From the NCBI GenBank assembly GCA_902806595.1, contig CADCXC010000014.1:1178001-1242000 (forward strand): 64,000 nt of DNA. Reading direction: 5' to 3'. Every line of letters starts with the position of its first letter. The stretch's first letter is position 1. Below are positions 13,032-25,876 of this stretch, one piece after another. The DNA comes from Pyrenopolyporus hunteri (Eukaryota > Ascomycota > Sordariomycetes > Xylariales > Hypoxylaceae). The notes under the pieces were generated by a model. The model saw only the letters and a list, made by a program, of their open reading frames with translations. It did no database searches and was not told the DNA's origin. The translations under genes and the position numbers were made by a program.

Positions 13032-13589
13032 ACTGTCGTTAACGTTAATGGCAGGGACGAGGAGGGTGTTGTTCTTCAACATCCGGTACAGGTGGTGGAC
13101 ACCGGTGGTGGTTTCCTCCGAGACACCGTAGCAGTCCTTCAGCATCTCAGGGTACTTGTCGTGGACGAGGTGGGTCAGGTCACCACCGTCGTCGAGGATC
13201 AAGTTGAGCTTCTTGCCATCCTTGAACGCAAGCAGCTGCTGCTCCAAGCACCAATTGTACTCCTCCTCGGTCTCACCCTTCCAGGCAAAGACCGGGACAC
13301 CGGCAGCGGCAATCGCGGCAGCAGCGTGGTCTTGGGTAGAGAAGATATTGCAAGAGGTCCACGTAACCTCGGCACCGAGAGATGTTAAGGTCTCGATTAG
13401 GACGGCGGTCTGGATAGTCATGTGCAGGCAACCGGCAATGCGGGCACCGGCGAGGGGCTGGTCAGCGGCATACTTCTTTCGGATAGCCATCAGACCAGGC
13501 ATCTCGTTCTCTGCGAGCTCAATCTCCTTGCGGCCGAAAGCGGCAAGGGAGAGGTCGGCGACCTTGAACTTGCTGGCGGGGGCAGCCAT
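12122..13589 (-). CDS. S-adenosyl-L-homocysteine hydrolase
   Basis: Cytosolic NAD-dependent enzyme that splits S-adenosylhomocysteine into adenosine and homocysteine, removing the product inhibitor of methyltransferases. Exons on the minus strand are 13589-12689, 12631-12196 and 12134-12122 (449 aa). The protein is near full length for the family and contains the NAD-binding GFGDVGKG motif, the DVMIAGK segment and the conserved VNDSVTKSKFDN active-site lysine region. The second junction rebuilds AIVC-N-IGHFD. A 61-nt intron (12135-12195, donor GTACGT, acceptor CAG) separates a final 13-nt coding exon, so the protein ends DHYRY, the usual C-terminus of this enzyme. Reading through instead gives an unrelated tail. 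The 5' leader appears to hold two introns (about 13784-13854 and one with its donor at 13665), which is inferred from donor and branch motifs only. Confidence 0.95.
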
Positions 13590-15190
13590 TGCTGGTTCAA
13601 CTATTAGCCACCTAGTAGGATAGGATAAATACGCAGGGGGAGTTGGAGAGAATAAAGAGACTTACTGAGGTAATTGAATCGGGTGAGAGGCGGTGTGTGT
13701 GGGAGAAGAGAGGAAGACAAAGGATTCAAGGTGCCAACCGGATAAGCGGGCAGGAAGAACGACCTTTGTATCACAGTCACAACCTAACGTTAGCATATGA
13801 GGCCCAACTGAGTGCGAACGCTTGGGTTAGAGGATGTAGTTTGAAAAAACTTACGAGAAATTCCTAACGGAGGGCGAGGAGAGGGAACTGGAAGAAGAAA
13901 AGTTAGGGAAAGGAAAGAAAAAGAGATGGGAAAGAGGAGAGAGATAAAATACTCTAAGAAGTAAGCGGCCCAAAGTTAGGTGCCTGGGTAAGATAGGTAC
14001 GGGCAGGTATGTGGTAGGATACGGATCTAGTGGAGGAAAGGTGCATTGCGATGGTTGGATACAAGAGGGTTAGCATTTTGCTGCTTCTATTCTTTCTTTT
14101 CTCTTTCGACCAGCTCGGGGCAGGTACCCCTCCAGCCCCTCTTCTCAACCTTTCCACTTCGAAGATTTTCTCGCCGGACTTCGACGGTTTAAGCGGCCGG
14201 TGCTAGTTGCTGACGGTGACGCTAGGCTTCTTTCGGGTTAGAGGATTTGGTCCCTGAAAAACTGCCCCTCATCCCGCTTCGTCTATCCAGTCGGCAAATC
14301 TTTTTGAATGTTCTGTTGAGATATTACCTACCTAGGTACTCTGCAGGTATGTAGGTAGTAACTCCGTCTAGTCTGTGTCGCTTTTGTGTTACATACTCCC
14401 TATATATCTCGTACCTGGTACTCTACCCCCTTATAGGTCAAATCTACCCCAATAAGCCCACTCCCCAACCAGCCCTTATGGCGCTTACCTAGGTAGGTAT
14501 GCAGGTAGGTATACAACTCCTGACAAAGGAGGAATCGAGACCATCAAGGTAGAATACCGCCCAAGGATCGGCAAGAGTAAGACTACATACCTACCCTCTG
14601 TTAGACATGCATGCTCCGTACTTTCCGATATTTTAATCGCGGTTTACACCTACGTACATATATACCTGCCTAGGTAGGTACATATACATGTAATGTGTGC
14701 ACGTCTAGGTAGGTACGTATAGATTACCACTGATCGTTCATAATTATTTTTTCCTTTTCAAAGGAAACTAATCATCTTTTCCTGCTACAGTTATAGCCCC
14801 CGGCTTCGCGGAAACCGGAACCACTCTGCGCCCTGTCCTTATGATGCTTAATTACTGTTCGGGTCACTTCGACCGACACGTTTCACTGCTTATGCTAGCA
14901 TCCTACCGAGACCCTAGACGCCTAGGTACGTAGAGTATGTAGATACGCAGAGTAGACGTATCGTGCCCTCCCCGGTCTCAGCTTCACGTGTCTAAGGTAA
15001 TCAATTACCTGTATCAACTCGGCTGCGGTAATACCTAAGCTACCCCCAAGTTAGAGGACCTGAATTACTCGATTGAACCAGTTTACGGACCCGAAGAAAC
15101 CCTAGAACGCCTCCGGACGCCAAGCCACATGCGATTTCTATATCAGTTACCCAGCCGCCCCCTTCCCCCTTTTCCCTCCCCGCGTCGTTC
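13590..15190. other. Leader of AdoHcy hydrolase and intergenic DNA
   Basis: The first 270 bp hold likely 5'UTR introns of the hydrolase, with minus-strand GTAAGT donors at 13665 and 13854 and a TAACG-TTAG branch/acceptor near 13784-13790. The rest has CCTAGGTAGG motifs (14330, 14490, 14670, 14700) and no supported gene. Confidence 0.5.
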
Positions 15191-16458
15191 TTACTCGGGG
15201 AGGAGATTCCCCCTGACGGCGAACATCTTAGCGCTGACACTGGCCGTAAACCCGTCGATTTGCTTGCTGTATTGGTCCACCTGTTTGGCATTCAGCATGC
15301 CTTCCAGCCGACTAGGCTCCTGAGGGAGCTTGAAAATACGCTGCCATTCGTCTTCCGGGAGCGGCGGTTGCTTGGCCGCAATACGTCCAGCATTCTCTGC
15401 CTTACGCTTCGTCTGCCATGCTGTTATTTTAGCCTGCTCGCGAGCAAGTTGCCTCTGGTAGTATTGGTGGTTGTTCAACTCAGTATAGTGAGACTCGATG
15501 CTGTCGAGCAGGAGGTCGCACGTCTTTTCGAGGAAGGGATCTATGGAGAGGTCAAGGATGTCGACTGATGGGTGGAGTGGCATCTTGACGGGATCGCCTC
15601 GCAGATCGGAAAGAGATGTTGGCATCGGTACGTCTACCTCTATATCCGCCGAAGGTAGTTGGTGGAGGTAGGAAGTTAGGAGGTGGGAGTTGTGGACCTG
15701 AATCGGAAATTCTACAAGGATGTCCTTGAACGAGAGCTTCGACTTTTGCAAGCTGGGCCTATGTTAGCGTTCTGTGCGTGGGTGCGATAGCCGGGGCAAT
15801 TTCTAACCTCTCAGTCGTGAACTTTCCCTCCTTGAACGCCGTCATGAAGTTCTGGGTTAACTTGAATGCACGAAGGCTAAGCGCGCCCTGAGAGCTTCGG
15901 CTAACGTCGTGGACTAGGGCTACCGTCCGGTCATTCTCGCGCTGGTAGTGGTACTGGTTCTCGATGAAGCTAGGGTTGACAAAGTTACCCATGGTGGCGC
16001 TTGTGTAGAATCCCACATTGTTGGCGTCAACGTTGACCTCCTTAAGGTGTCGGATCATATCGTTCTGGTAAATGATGTTCGCTTTAGCTCGCGGTGCGGC
16101 GGCAGCTAAGGCGGATGCGTCGTTCTGGTGACCCCCCTCGATGTTTGCTATGTCGATCGTAGGGAAGGGAAATGTATTGGTGATTTCAAGAACGCCGTCC
16201 TTGTCCATGCCAACGATAGATCCCGTCGCGATCGAAGGGAAACTATTTGAACAGTGCTTTACTATCTTCATAACCACCTAAATGCGACACGGGGATTGAG
16301 GGTTAGCAAGATAATCACGGTGATTTAAGGGAGATATGGAGGGGTAAAACTGTATGATGATGCGAAGAGAGCGACCAAGAAAAAAGGAAAATAAAAAAAC
16401 CAACCAACGCTTCCACCTGGACCGTCTTGAACGGCGCATCCTTTAGAGAGTCGGCCAT
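15191..16458 (-). CDS. Translation initiation factor eIF3 subunit h
   Basis: MPN-domain subunit of the eIF3 complex, which binds the 40S ribosome and acts in initiation and reinitiation. Exons 16458-16405, 16277-15808 and 15752-15191 give 361 aa. The start MADSLKDAPF and the joined segment VEALVVMKIVKHC match the expected N-terminus. The MPN fold spans roughly residues 12-150, with SIVGMDKDGVLEITNTFPFP at its start. The metal-binding JAMM signature is absent, as expected for a non-catalytic eIF3h. The C-terminal third is helical and charged (QRQLAREQAKITAWQTKRK). The first intron (127 nt) has a GTTGGT donor, weaker than usual. The second uses acceptor GCCCAG, giving TESLQKSKLSFKD across the junction. 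Confidence 0.93.
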
Positions 16459-17259
16459 GATGGCAATGAATTCGGTAGTGTTATTCAATCGCGCCTTATG
16501 TCCGATGCGCCGTTAGAGACGTGGGATGAATTTCGGTGGTTCAAGAGGTTGCGGGTGATGAAGTTGCAAATCGAGTTAAGATTTTGAGGTTTTAGTGGGA
16601 TGCAATTTCTGTGGGCTACAAAATAGGAAAACTGAGGGGGATTGGAGAGATGGCGGGACAGCTGGGACCACCTGGTCATGTCCAAGTATCGTACATGTAA
16701 GCGACCCTAGGGAGATAGGTACCTAGCTACATGTAACTATAAGATATAATATGTGCATAAACGCATATTTGAATGCAATATGTGGGCTAGCTATGTAACT
16801 AGAGCGTATCAGCCCCTTCGCTCATTGAAGCAACACGAGTCGGCGTCGGTGTCGGGGTCGACGGCTTACGTGTAGCAGCCTAGGTAGGTAGGTAGGTGGT
16901 AGGTAAGCAACCTAACAAGGAACATTGAAGCCTTGGAGACATCCCACTCGGAACCCCCACGCCATGTTGTCATTTTACCATGGCGACATTCCACAAAAAA
17001 CATATTTAAAGAGCCTCAAAGCAACGTCGTCTCTTTCCGAGATTCATGCTTCTTGTTATGCGCTGGCAGGTATCATGTTCGTATGCTGCTCATATGCTAT
17101 TCATATGTGATTCATACCTATGTGGTAAGCGCTGTCAAACATGCCTACGACACCATGCAACCAAGTGGATTGACTATCACAACTCGGATTCAAGGACGCA
17201 TTAAGAACCGACTAGCATAACAGGGCTAAAGATACCGCAAGGCGACGTCCTAAACTCGT

Positions 17260-17299
<40 letters not shown>

Positions 17300-17709
17300 A
17301 TCTCTCTTCCGCCTCGGCCTATCTCTACGTTTTGTTTTTGCCACCTGGGGGAGAGCCAATGCTGGGTCCTCGCTGTAGGTCAATCCTCGATTAGGAGGAG
17401 GGGAAGCTGGACTTCCGATGTATGAACAAGCCTATATCTCTTAGCATATCTCTCTTTTTCTTCCCTTAAGTCCTATCTAGGCCCCCCTTACGCCCTAAGA
17501 AATCTATAGTCTATCTATCACTATCTTATACGACAACCGATAGCTGACACCTCGCTCTAATTCACAAGCAAAGAGCAAACCGCTCAAAAGATAGACGGCC
17601 CGCCAGCCGCGGGCCGCTCCCATTCGCCAACATGGTCGCCTCTATCTCAGGCGCGTAAGAACGAACCATGCCGGGCCATCACCGTGCAGTCAAGTGTAAC
17701 CCTACGCTC
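16459..17709. other. Intergenic region, no gene seen
   Basis: It holds CCTAGGTAGG motifs near 16720 and 16885 and a (TC)n microsatellite at 17261-17293. Short frames on both strands have no support. Confidence 0.6.
17261..17293. repeat. (TC)n microsatellite
   Basis: About 15 dinucleotide units of TC, uninterrupted, downstream of the UPF0643-like gene. Confidence 0.85.
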
Positions 17710-18450
17710 TCACTTCCAGTCAATAATCTCCCAGCTTTGCACGTCATCTCTGATGATAAGCCTGTGCCGGTCAATCTTCCAATGCGAGTACAATGACCGG
17801 GTGGCCGCCGCCGCCTTTCGATGTCCACGTCCGACACCTCCCTTGATTGCATCTTCCTGCGATCTCCACAGGCAGGTAGCAAGGTTTCTGCCGTCCTTAT
17901 CGGGATATCCAAACCAATATCTGGTCCTCGTTAATGTCTCCGTTCTCGCGATTATAGCCGGGACGGGCACCTACTTCAGAAACCCACCACTGGCTATCGC
18001 TTCTGCATGCGCCACCTTGTCTAGCGCGCCTAGGTCCTCGTACACCGTAGTGGGCGGGATCTGCGATCGGAAGGCCACGATGAAGAAGGATGTCTCCTTC
18101 CACTTGTGGCCGTGTGAACGCGTGAGTCGCGCCAATTCCTCCAGGACTTCATCCCAGTTGAACGTCTCGGTGTATGGGGAGGTTGCATAGTCCGGCCGCA
18201 GGCTTCTTAAGCGAGAGAGCGCCCGAGCCAGCAATGCATTCTCCGCGTCGAGAGTTCTCAAGTCCAGCAAATGCTCTTGCTCCGTATAAGGCGACTGGAC
18301 CAGGAAGCTGTTATCTTCGTGTACGAATATGTCGGCACTACCACTCAGGGTTGTGGCGATCTCCTGTGTCGAAACATGTATTGATTCTTTCCCTTGAAAG
18401 ACCGCGGGCGGCAGCTCGGCCGGGTGTGGTAGCACCTTGTCTACAGCCAT
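17710..18450 (-). CDS. UPF0643-family protein, function unknown
   Basis: Two exons, 18450-17975 and 17920-17710, joined by a 54-nt intron (GTAGGT..CAG) that restores FLKYWFGYPD; the product is 228 aa. The C-terminal half carries the pattern I associate with the fungal UPF0643 family: a YWFG-start block, NLATCLWRS, an RKA.AAT segment and a final WEIIDW. The N-terminal half (VHEDNSFLVQSPYTEQEHLL) fits the same family. No signal peptide, membrane segment or catalytic motif is visible. Family assignment is from memory of the motif pattern and should be read as likely; no biochemical role is known to me. Confidence 0.75.
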
Positions 18451-21400
18451 AATACTTTGGATCCTTGATGGGACGGCCTGGGGTGTTGGATAGCCTGGCG
18501 GGGGTGGAGCGAGCTGGCAGGTTAGGTCTCTGAGTCAGAAGCGTCCCTTAATGGAATGTAGAGAGGATCTGGTAAGGTCAGGCTTGGGTCCAAGGTGGCT
18601 TTTTATCTCGAGGAACCCTTCAGGGCTCGAAGAAGGACGGTGTATGGTTGGTTGGTTCTTGGGAAAAGGTAGGACGGCCGGCTCAAATGGATATGAGAGA
18701 TTATCACTGTCACATTGACAGGGCAGGGCAGACCAAGGCAAGGTAAGGCAAGGAGATCTTTCCCAAGTTACCATCCGCCAGCGGTATGGCGAGCAGGCTC
18801 AACCTGCATGACAATGCTTACCTATGTTTTTTTTCTTTTTTTTTTCTTTGTGAGTTAGGTGAAATTTCTGGGTCGGTCTTCACCGCGGAACTGATCGCGC
18901 CATCCCGCAAACCGTTGATACCATCGGCCACAACATTTAGCCAGGTAAGACAATCCCAGCTCTAAAGCATGCTAAGATTGCAAATCTCAAACTTAGTAGC
19001 ATGGAATGACATATAAACCGCTCACTCTCTACTTCTATCCATTTCCAAACTCTTTATGCCGAGACACTGCAAGGCACAAAGTCTATAGACTTATAGGAAC
19101 AACCTGTTCTCGCCCAGCACCAGCACCAGTCAGCATCTAATCAGCATCTAATCAGCCAGGTCAAATGAATAAATCAATTACCTAGGTACCTACTCATACC
19201 GGTACCAATCGGTCAATCGATCAGCTAGTCAGTCAATCAATCTGAAGCCCCAAATGCAGCTCGCTTGAGAGCGAACTCATCAAACATGCGACCCTAGCAG
19301 GACCCATTAGATGCGGCCTCGATCTTGATAGACAACGTGTTTGATAGGGTTCGTATATTGCTATATATGACCGCTTAGATCATCGCTGCGGAATTGGCGA
19401 ATCGGAGTTGATCGGGCCAGCCTTTCGCGCTTCTCGGCTGTTACATGGAGCGACCAGCCAGAAGTGTGCCGCAATCCCCGAACAGGAGCATAATGATACG
19501 ATGGTATCAGAACGTCCAACTCGTAACGTGTCGCACGACGACGATGACCAAATCGTGCATAGACGAACGTTCACTTCTCACTTCTGCAACCCTCCAATCT
19601 TGACATGCTACACATTTCGAATATGAGTTTCGTTACCATCACTCTAGCATCACAGCATTCCCTCGCGTGCAGTACCCAACCAGATCCTGCTCTCGCAACC
19701 TATTCCGCTGGGCCAGAGCGTCGCACGCTAAGTCGATAGGCTCTAGATAATGCGAAATAGGAACCAGAGCAGGAAGATCGTCATCATTTGATATTATCCG
19801 TTAGCGTACATGAGGCCCTTGCGGTTTATCCCCCTCCCGAAAACGCTATCCCTCGCGCACATATCTGAAAAGTGATTTTCTGCCGCGCTGTCCGATTTTC
19901 ATCACAGGGAACGTGTGTGCGAGGACCAAGTGCCAAGAAGCATAGGGAATGCGGCGCCGACGCCGATGCCGGTAGGATGTCTCCGAGTGTCCTAGATCCT
20001 CAACCCCCCATTATAGATGTAACTTTGTCTAATCCGCCTGAATTGCCCTTGCAAATTAGGATAGGGCGATGCCCGCACCACGGCTGATCCAGGTTGTTGG
20101 AGTCACCAACTCCCCGAAAACAACAGCGAAAAGTTTAACCCATGCTTAAGAGTTGCCGAGCGAAGGACGCGACCTGCTATATTTAATGCCGGATGTCCTG
20201 CGGATCATCCCGAAAGGGTGACGACTTTTGGTAGAGGGCGATAAGATATTCACGCGCTAGATCCTAGTCTGACGTGGATGGATGATCTATCATCATTTGG
20301 GAATATTCTACCACGTGGACATGAACCTCGACTCGCAACCGCATGGCAGTCCGCCATAACTTAAGATTTAGAGCATTTGACCCTACCGTTCTATCTCACG
20401 TTTTAGTTATATGATAGATTCCAGGAAGTCCGGCTTCCTCTTTTGAGAAAGGGGGGACGCTTTGCGCAAGGAACAAGCTTATCGCCCTATCTTTCCTTGA
20501 ATCTAGACTATTCATTAGTCCTAAAACGCCTCTAAATAAGATACTTTCTGATATTTTTCAATACAATACCCAGATAAGCGTAGACTATATCCCGTTAACA
20601 GATACCCGGCCCCAACGTTTCCATCATTATGAGCCACGTAGCTGCCTTGCCGGTTTAGGGACTCCATCCGATACGTCTTAACAATTACTATACTCCTAAG
20701 GCCTTGATCGTATCCAGGCTTCTCCCTTATTAGTACCGAAGTTGCTATACTATTTATGCCATCTAAACGTAGGTACGCAATCGGAGGGCAATTAACGGAA
20801 CACCCTGTATTCAGGTCTTAATGTAAACAGTCAGATTATCTGGGGACCGCGCCCTATGTTATGCTCTCCCGGTGTTGTAACGTACATACATGGCCCTTCC
20901 GTAGCCATCTTGTCAAAGAAGGCTATGGCTATATAATATAAAGAAATCTATATTAAAGGGACGTAAAAAGGGTCCACCAAGAACTTCTACAATGCAAATC
21001 TCAATGCTTCAAAATAGGATATTTTTAAAACGAAATGGATTATATTCACTGTGAAACTACCTACCTATCATGTACTCACTTAACTTGCACTAGCTGAATA
21101 CGTTGGCGTGTACTTGCTAGTTTCTTTGGAATAATGTGTGTAAGCCAAATAAGTTGTCAATATGGAACTATTCGAACATTTTCTTGTAAAATATTATGAC
21201 CATCAAAAACCCGGTCCTCGTCACAGCCAAGTATAGCTGCGTAATACTTTAGTCCTTCCATCACCCACCACTCTAATCCTGATACTGTTACACGGTAGGC
21301 ACGTGTACTAGCACTTAACGTACCTGAATACCTGATATATATATTCAGAGTAGAAGAAAGGTGGATAGCCTAATTAGCAACTAGAATATCCAATTATATA

Positions 21401-24400
21401 TAGGTACATAAAGGCCGAGATAATACGCCACCGAGGCGGTAGGCGTAAAGGGGTTCAATATTTCCCTTATATATCACGTAAAACCACCGGGCAAATGACC
21501 AAAAGGTCTCATTTCGCAAATAGAGACCTGCCCATCTATCGGTGCATTTTAATATTAAACATTCAGCGTCATAAGCTCGAAGGGGGAAGGCACGCAGAGG
21601 GTCTCGAATACGTATTGGCTTTATAGTCGTTCTTATTCAGATAAAATATCATCTAGATGGTCCGAGAAACTAGTATCTAGACGCCTTGTCTATCGGTATA
21701 GGAGAATTTTAGATCTATAAGCTCATAGACTGCCGTGTCTAACTACCGGATGGTCTGTGAAGTTGGTCGGGCTTCGCCAGCTCAACGCGCAGAGGATCAG
21801 GCGTTTGTTACCGCTGCATACGATACAGATAGGTGATTAGCGTATCCGCACTAGGGGCTGTGGTTTGGGCTTCTATTACCTGCTAGGGAGCCTTTACCGA
21901 AGTCTAAGTAAGAATGTCAATAACTTCGAAGCAACCTCCTCGGAGATACATACTTCATCCTCGAAACGAGCAATTCCAAGAGTGGAGTAACCTTTATGGC
22001 CGTGTTACTCGACGGAATGGTCTCGAGAAATAGGTATCAGTTAGCAGTTCCCCTACCTGGTTACATATGCCGTTGGGTGGTTATGCTTAACTCAGATGGG
22101 CCAGACGAACAATAGCTGATCGCGATATGCTCGGTCGTGAATTTCGACGAAGTATCTTCTATCATACCGCCTAAAAAGTGCGGGGTTTCCAGAACGAGCG
22201 TCCGTTGCGCTATTGTCGATGAAATGTGACAAGCGAAGCTTCGGTGAAGAAGATCATCGTCGGCATACCCGTAGGCTAGTAAACTCTCTCCACCATCACT
22301 GTCCGTGACTTTTTCTTTTCTGACTTACCAACCCAATGTGTTTCACTATCTACAATAATAGAATTCCGGAATGCGTTTATGACACTGTGAATTCTTTCTA
22401 GATGCTGCCTGTACCAGCAGCAATTGTAATTACGTAGAAAACACTGCTTTCACTACACTGATCCGAGGCCACAATTGCAGGTCCAAAATATTTTTAGGTT
22501 GATAAAGCTAATTAAATTATAACTCGAAAAGGCTACAGTAAATTCGGTTTAGGCCGGATATATCTGTAGTAGTGAACCCCACGGGGAAAGCCCGTAGCCA
22601 ATATAATTGGCCTACAGAAACACGTGCGTGACAATATATCTAGATTGTGAAATAGATTGGATGACGCCAAAGTCCCGGCAGAAGAAGTAAAATAAGGCTT
22701 ACTTCCTCCAGCGGAACCCAGAGAAATGAGGCAAACTGCAAATTATCCAAGGTTTATTCCAGTACGGTGGAAGCGGGTGCCATTTCCTAGTGCCCAGATC
22801 ATGGGACGTATGGAGAAAATAGGCCTGTTATAGCAATGCAAACATATTGTACCCATAGGGAAATGATAGGGATCCCCGGCCAACTTACAAAGGTTGCCCA
22901 ACGGTGCGGTTCGCTAGAATATGAGGTAACTATGATTTAAAATTTCACCGAGCCAGATAAAAGCCGTACAACGTAAATGATAGAACTCGGTCAAGTTCGC
23001 CCCGGCGGGATTATAATAGACCCTAGAACGTAGCGAGTAGTCTGTGCCGTTTTGAGCAAATTATCTTGTCAGCACCATTCCCCGAGCTCTCGTTGGTTAC
23101 CGAAGAGAAAACCACTGTCCCTACAGGGGCCTTTTCCATGCAGTGCTTAGTCTCTCACGCTCTTCACACTCAGCCTATGTAGCCCCTAGACTGAAGGTAT
23201 GTTATATTAGGTAGGTACTTAGAGATAATGGGTAGCGAAGTCGAATTCGCATATCTTTACGGTAGTGATAGATTTACGTGTTTGCTTATGTTCGACATGA
23301 CAATCTTAGATCCCCGTGAATAGTAGCGTAGTACGTAGGAGATAGTACACGACGGTGGCTAATATTTGATACGGAAAGTAAGTTGATCTTTTCGTCAGGT
23401 ATATAAATCGACTACCCGAATGACGCCAAACTCTAGGTTTGTAAAACCTCAAACCATCGGTTTAGGGGCGAACGGATACGGAGAAGTTTCAATTCCACTG
23501 AACAGGAGCTGAGAATTATGGATTTATATTTATTTTTGAATCACTCCGCTGTAAGATAGCTATTAAGACCGATATGTGGATAATGTCCTTCGTGTGTCCC
23601 TGGCGCCGGCCGGCTTGCGTAAAACCTAAATATATATGCTGGGCTTCTTTTCATTCATATTGATCTTGTATCTGATATGAGAGAATCCACTGGAGCTGTC
23701 CCCTGGTTTTTAAGACCTGGATGGAAATCTTAGTCACACGCTTTGCGTTAGTAATGGATGCTACTGGTTTAGGCACCAACGGGGGGGCCTAGATATTCGA
23801 AATCTATTTGCTATGGTCTTGCTGATCTTGGATAGAAGGCGGGATAAGATAATGGTAACAGAACGTCGGGACTGGAGTTCGAAGAGGCCGGTAGCAAACC
23901 TGAAGTAGGAAGTTCAGTATGTTCTGATCTCCCGTCGTGGTGGATAGGTATACTCCTGGTCGAGATTTATGCCTTTGTTTTGGGTACATACTAGGGGAGA
24001 CGGCTATCCTAGTCTTCTTCTAGAATAATATGGAAAGAAGCGGAGCCAAAGTCAATATGTGAGAGAACCACGTGCAATGAGGTTGTGGCTCGTGCTGGTA
24101 GAAACGATGCCGCAAGATTGTACGGGGGGAGGGGGAAATATGGAGCGGACCCGTCCGTATGGTCTATCTATCATGAAGATGGAGGAACGAGTCCTTCCTA
24201 TTTCGTGTTTTACCAGATTTCTATGGTATATTTCGTAGAAACATCGGCGTGAAATCGGCGTTGGCCCAGCTCATTCAGGGGTCGAGATGAATATATAAAG
24301 GTGGCGGATTCCTTTCGGTTCCCATAAGAATATAACATCAACAACTCAGATCCTCTAGAGAAATCCGCAGCCAGCTAACAAAATCACACAAAAAGCGTAT

Positions 24401-24415
24401 TAAAATACTCCCAAT
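18451..24415. other. 6-kb gene desert
   Basis: No gene could be built here. From about 20090 to 23800 neither strand has an open frame of 60 codons, which is unusual for 3.7 kb and indicates very frequent stop codons. No terminal repeats, reverse transcriptase or transposase motifs were recognised. The DNA is TA-rich relative to the gene blocks. It may be ancient repeat-derived sequence. Confidence 0.55.
24292..24299 (+). promoter_or_regulatory. Candidate TATA box
   Basis: TATATAAA lies 117-124 bp upstream of the start codon of the secreted-protein gene, followed by a pyrimidine- and A-rich leader. It is a reasonable core promoter element; the transcription start is not determined. Confidence 0.5.
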
Positions 24416-25598
24416 ATGACCTCCTTGGCCAGCTTCCTTCCTCTCTTTCTCCTTTGCCCTACATTCTCAGCTGCCTTGCGTGGCTTCGCTGCTTATAAAG
24501 AAAAGGCTTGTAACGAACCCCTCGATATATGGAGTGACGGCGTACCGGTTCTAGACAACACGCTTCTCATAGACCACTCTATCACAGACTGGACTGGATA
24601 TCCTGGTGGCCGTTTCTACGACAACATAACCCTTCCGGCCGCGCAAGCAACCGGGGACATAGAGAAAGACGCCGGGACCCAGTTCGTATATTGGAAAGTA
24701 GAGCAGCCGGACCCAACATGCCAATTCATTTTGATGAAGAATACTCCACGAGGCTGGCAGGCCCTTAATAAAATGCCTGGAGATGAGATCCTGAGGGTTG
24801 CTCAAGAGGGTTGCTACTACACAGCTTTGAGTGTAAGTTGATACGTCCCCCAGGCGAATTTAACTGCCAAGAGACAATATTGACGAGAGAAGCCCAACGA
24901 CGACCTTATCACCAGCTTCTGTTGCGGCCGGGACGACTGTGCCATCGCGGAGGTCGAGGTTCAACAAAACGAACCTAAGAACGCCAGTAACGGAGAAGCG
25001 CCTAAATGCGTAATCAAGTCGTATGATGCCACGCCTACTGTCCAAGATGGCCGGCAGATAGCCGTTACTAGGCCGCAGACCTGCGAGGCTCCTCCAGCTT
25101 GCACACACTCGATTACTCAAAGCCGGATGGTTGGCACGGCGGTATCGCATTTCACATCATATTCTTGGACAACCGAGACGGGAGTTGACGTATGCTCACT
25201 TACCTATTCGCCGTCCCCTACCCGTTGAAGAGAATGCTGTTGCTAATTATGGACCTCTCGTTCAGATTAAGTTGGATGCGGGCGTCGAGTTCGTCGTAGA
25301 AGCCAAGGTCTCAGGGGGGTTAACTTTTAATATCGCACAGAGCTGGATGGAAGAGACCGGAACCACTTTGACGGAAACGAATATCACTGCTGCGTTGGAA
25401 GCAGGGCGGCAGGAGATGGGGACCGTGGCGTTCTACTCCTTCACACCCCAGTACGACTGCTGGAAAGGCGATGTTAGCTGCGGAAATGATAACAATGGCA
25501 ACGAGGTGGTGCTTAAAGGCATTAACTTCTGTCAGCCTCGGATCGCGAGTACCGGTGACACGGCTGGGGTTTTTAGGATGGTGTACACCTCGGGATGA
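24416..25598 (+). CDS. Secreted protein of unknown function
   Basis: Exons 24416-24832, 24890-25189 and 25266-25598 join in phase 0 to 349 codons. Residues 1-19 form a hydrophobic signal peptide ending near FSA-ALR. The mature protein is cysteine-containing (AYKEKACNEP, FCCGRDDCAI, CEAPPACTHS, DCWKGDVSCG) with three probable N-glycosylation sites. The second intron junction gives TTETGVDIKLDAGVEF. The stretch from TSYSWTTETGVD to FNIAQSWMEETGTTLTE has alternating polar Ser/Thr and hydrophobic residues with repeated SW..ETG units, reminiscent of the long beta-hairpin regions of aerolysin-like proteins. This resemblance is only by eye and no function is claimed. The acceptor at 24889 is the least certain junction. 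Confidence 0.7.
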
Positions 25599-25876
25599 TG
25601 AATGTCTTTGCTATCATCGGATGGACATCTCACCCAACTACCATTTTTTCCCTTTCTTATCCCCCCTTTTTCGTTCTGTGATTATTCTCTTGCCTTCACT
25701 ATTTTTTTTCTCTGCCTTTGGACTTATTAAGGGACTTCGGACTGGGTATAGCCATGGACTTACGATATGGGATATGGGATATAGGATATGGTATATAAGA
25801 TACGACTAGGTATTGGGCGGTTAGGAATTTGTAGAAGACGGAATGATATATACTCAGAATGGAATTTTGGTATGCA

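Noticed and set aside
12807..13623. Long plus-strand frames opposite AdoHcy hydrolase
   Set aside because: Shadow frames of a strongly codon-biased gene on the minus strand.
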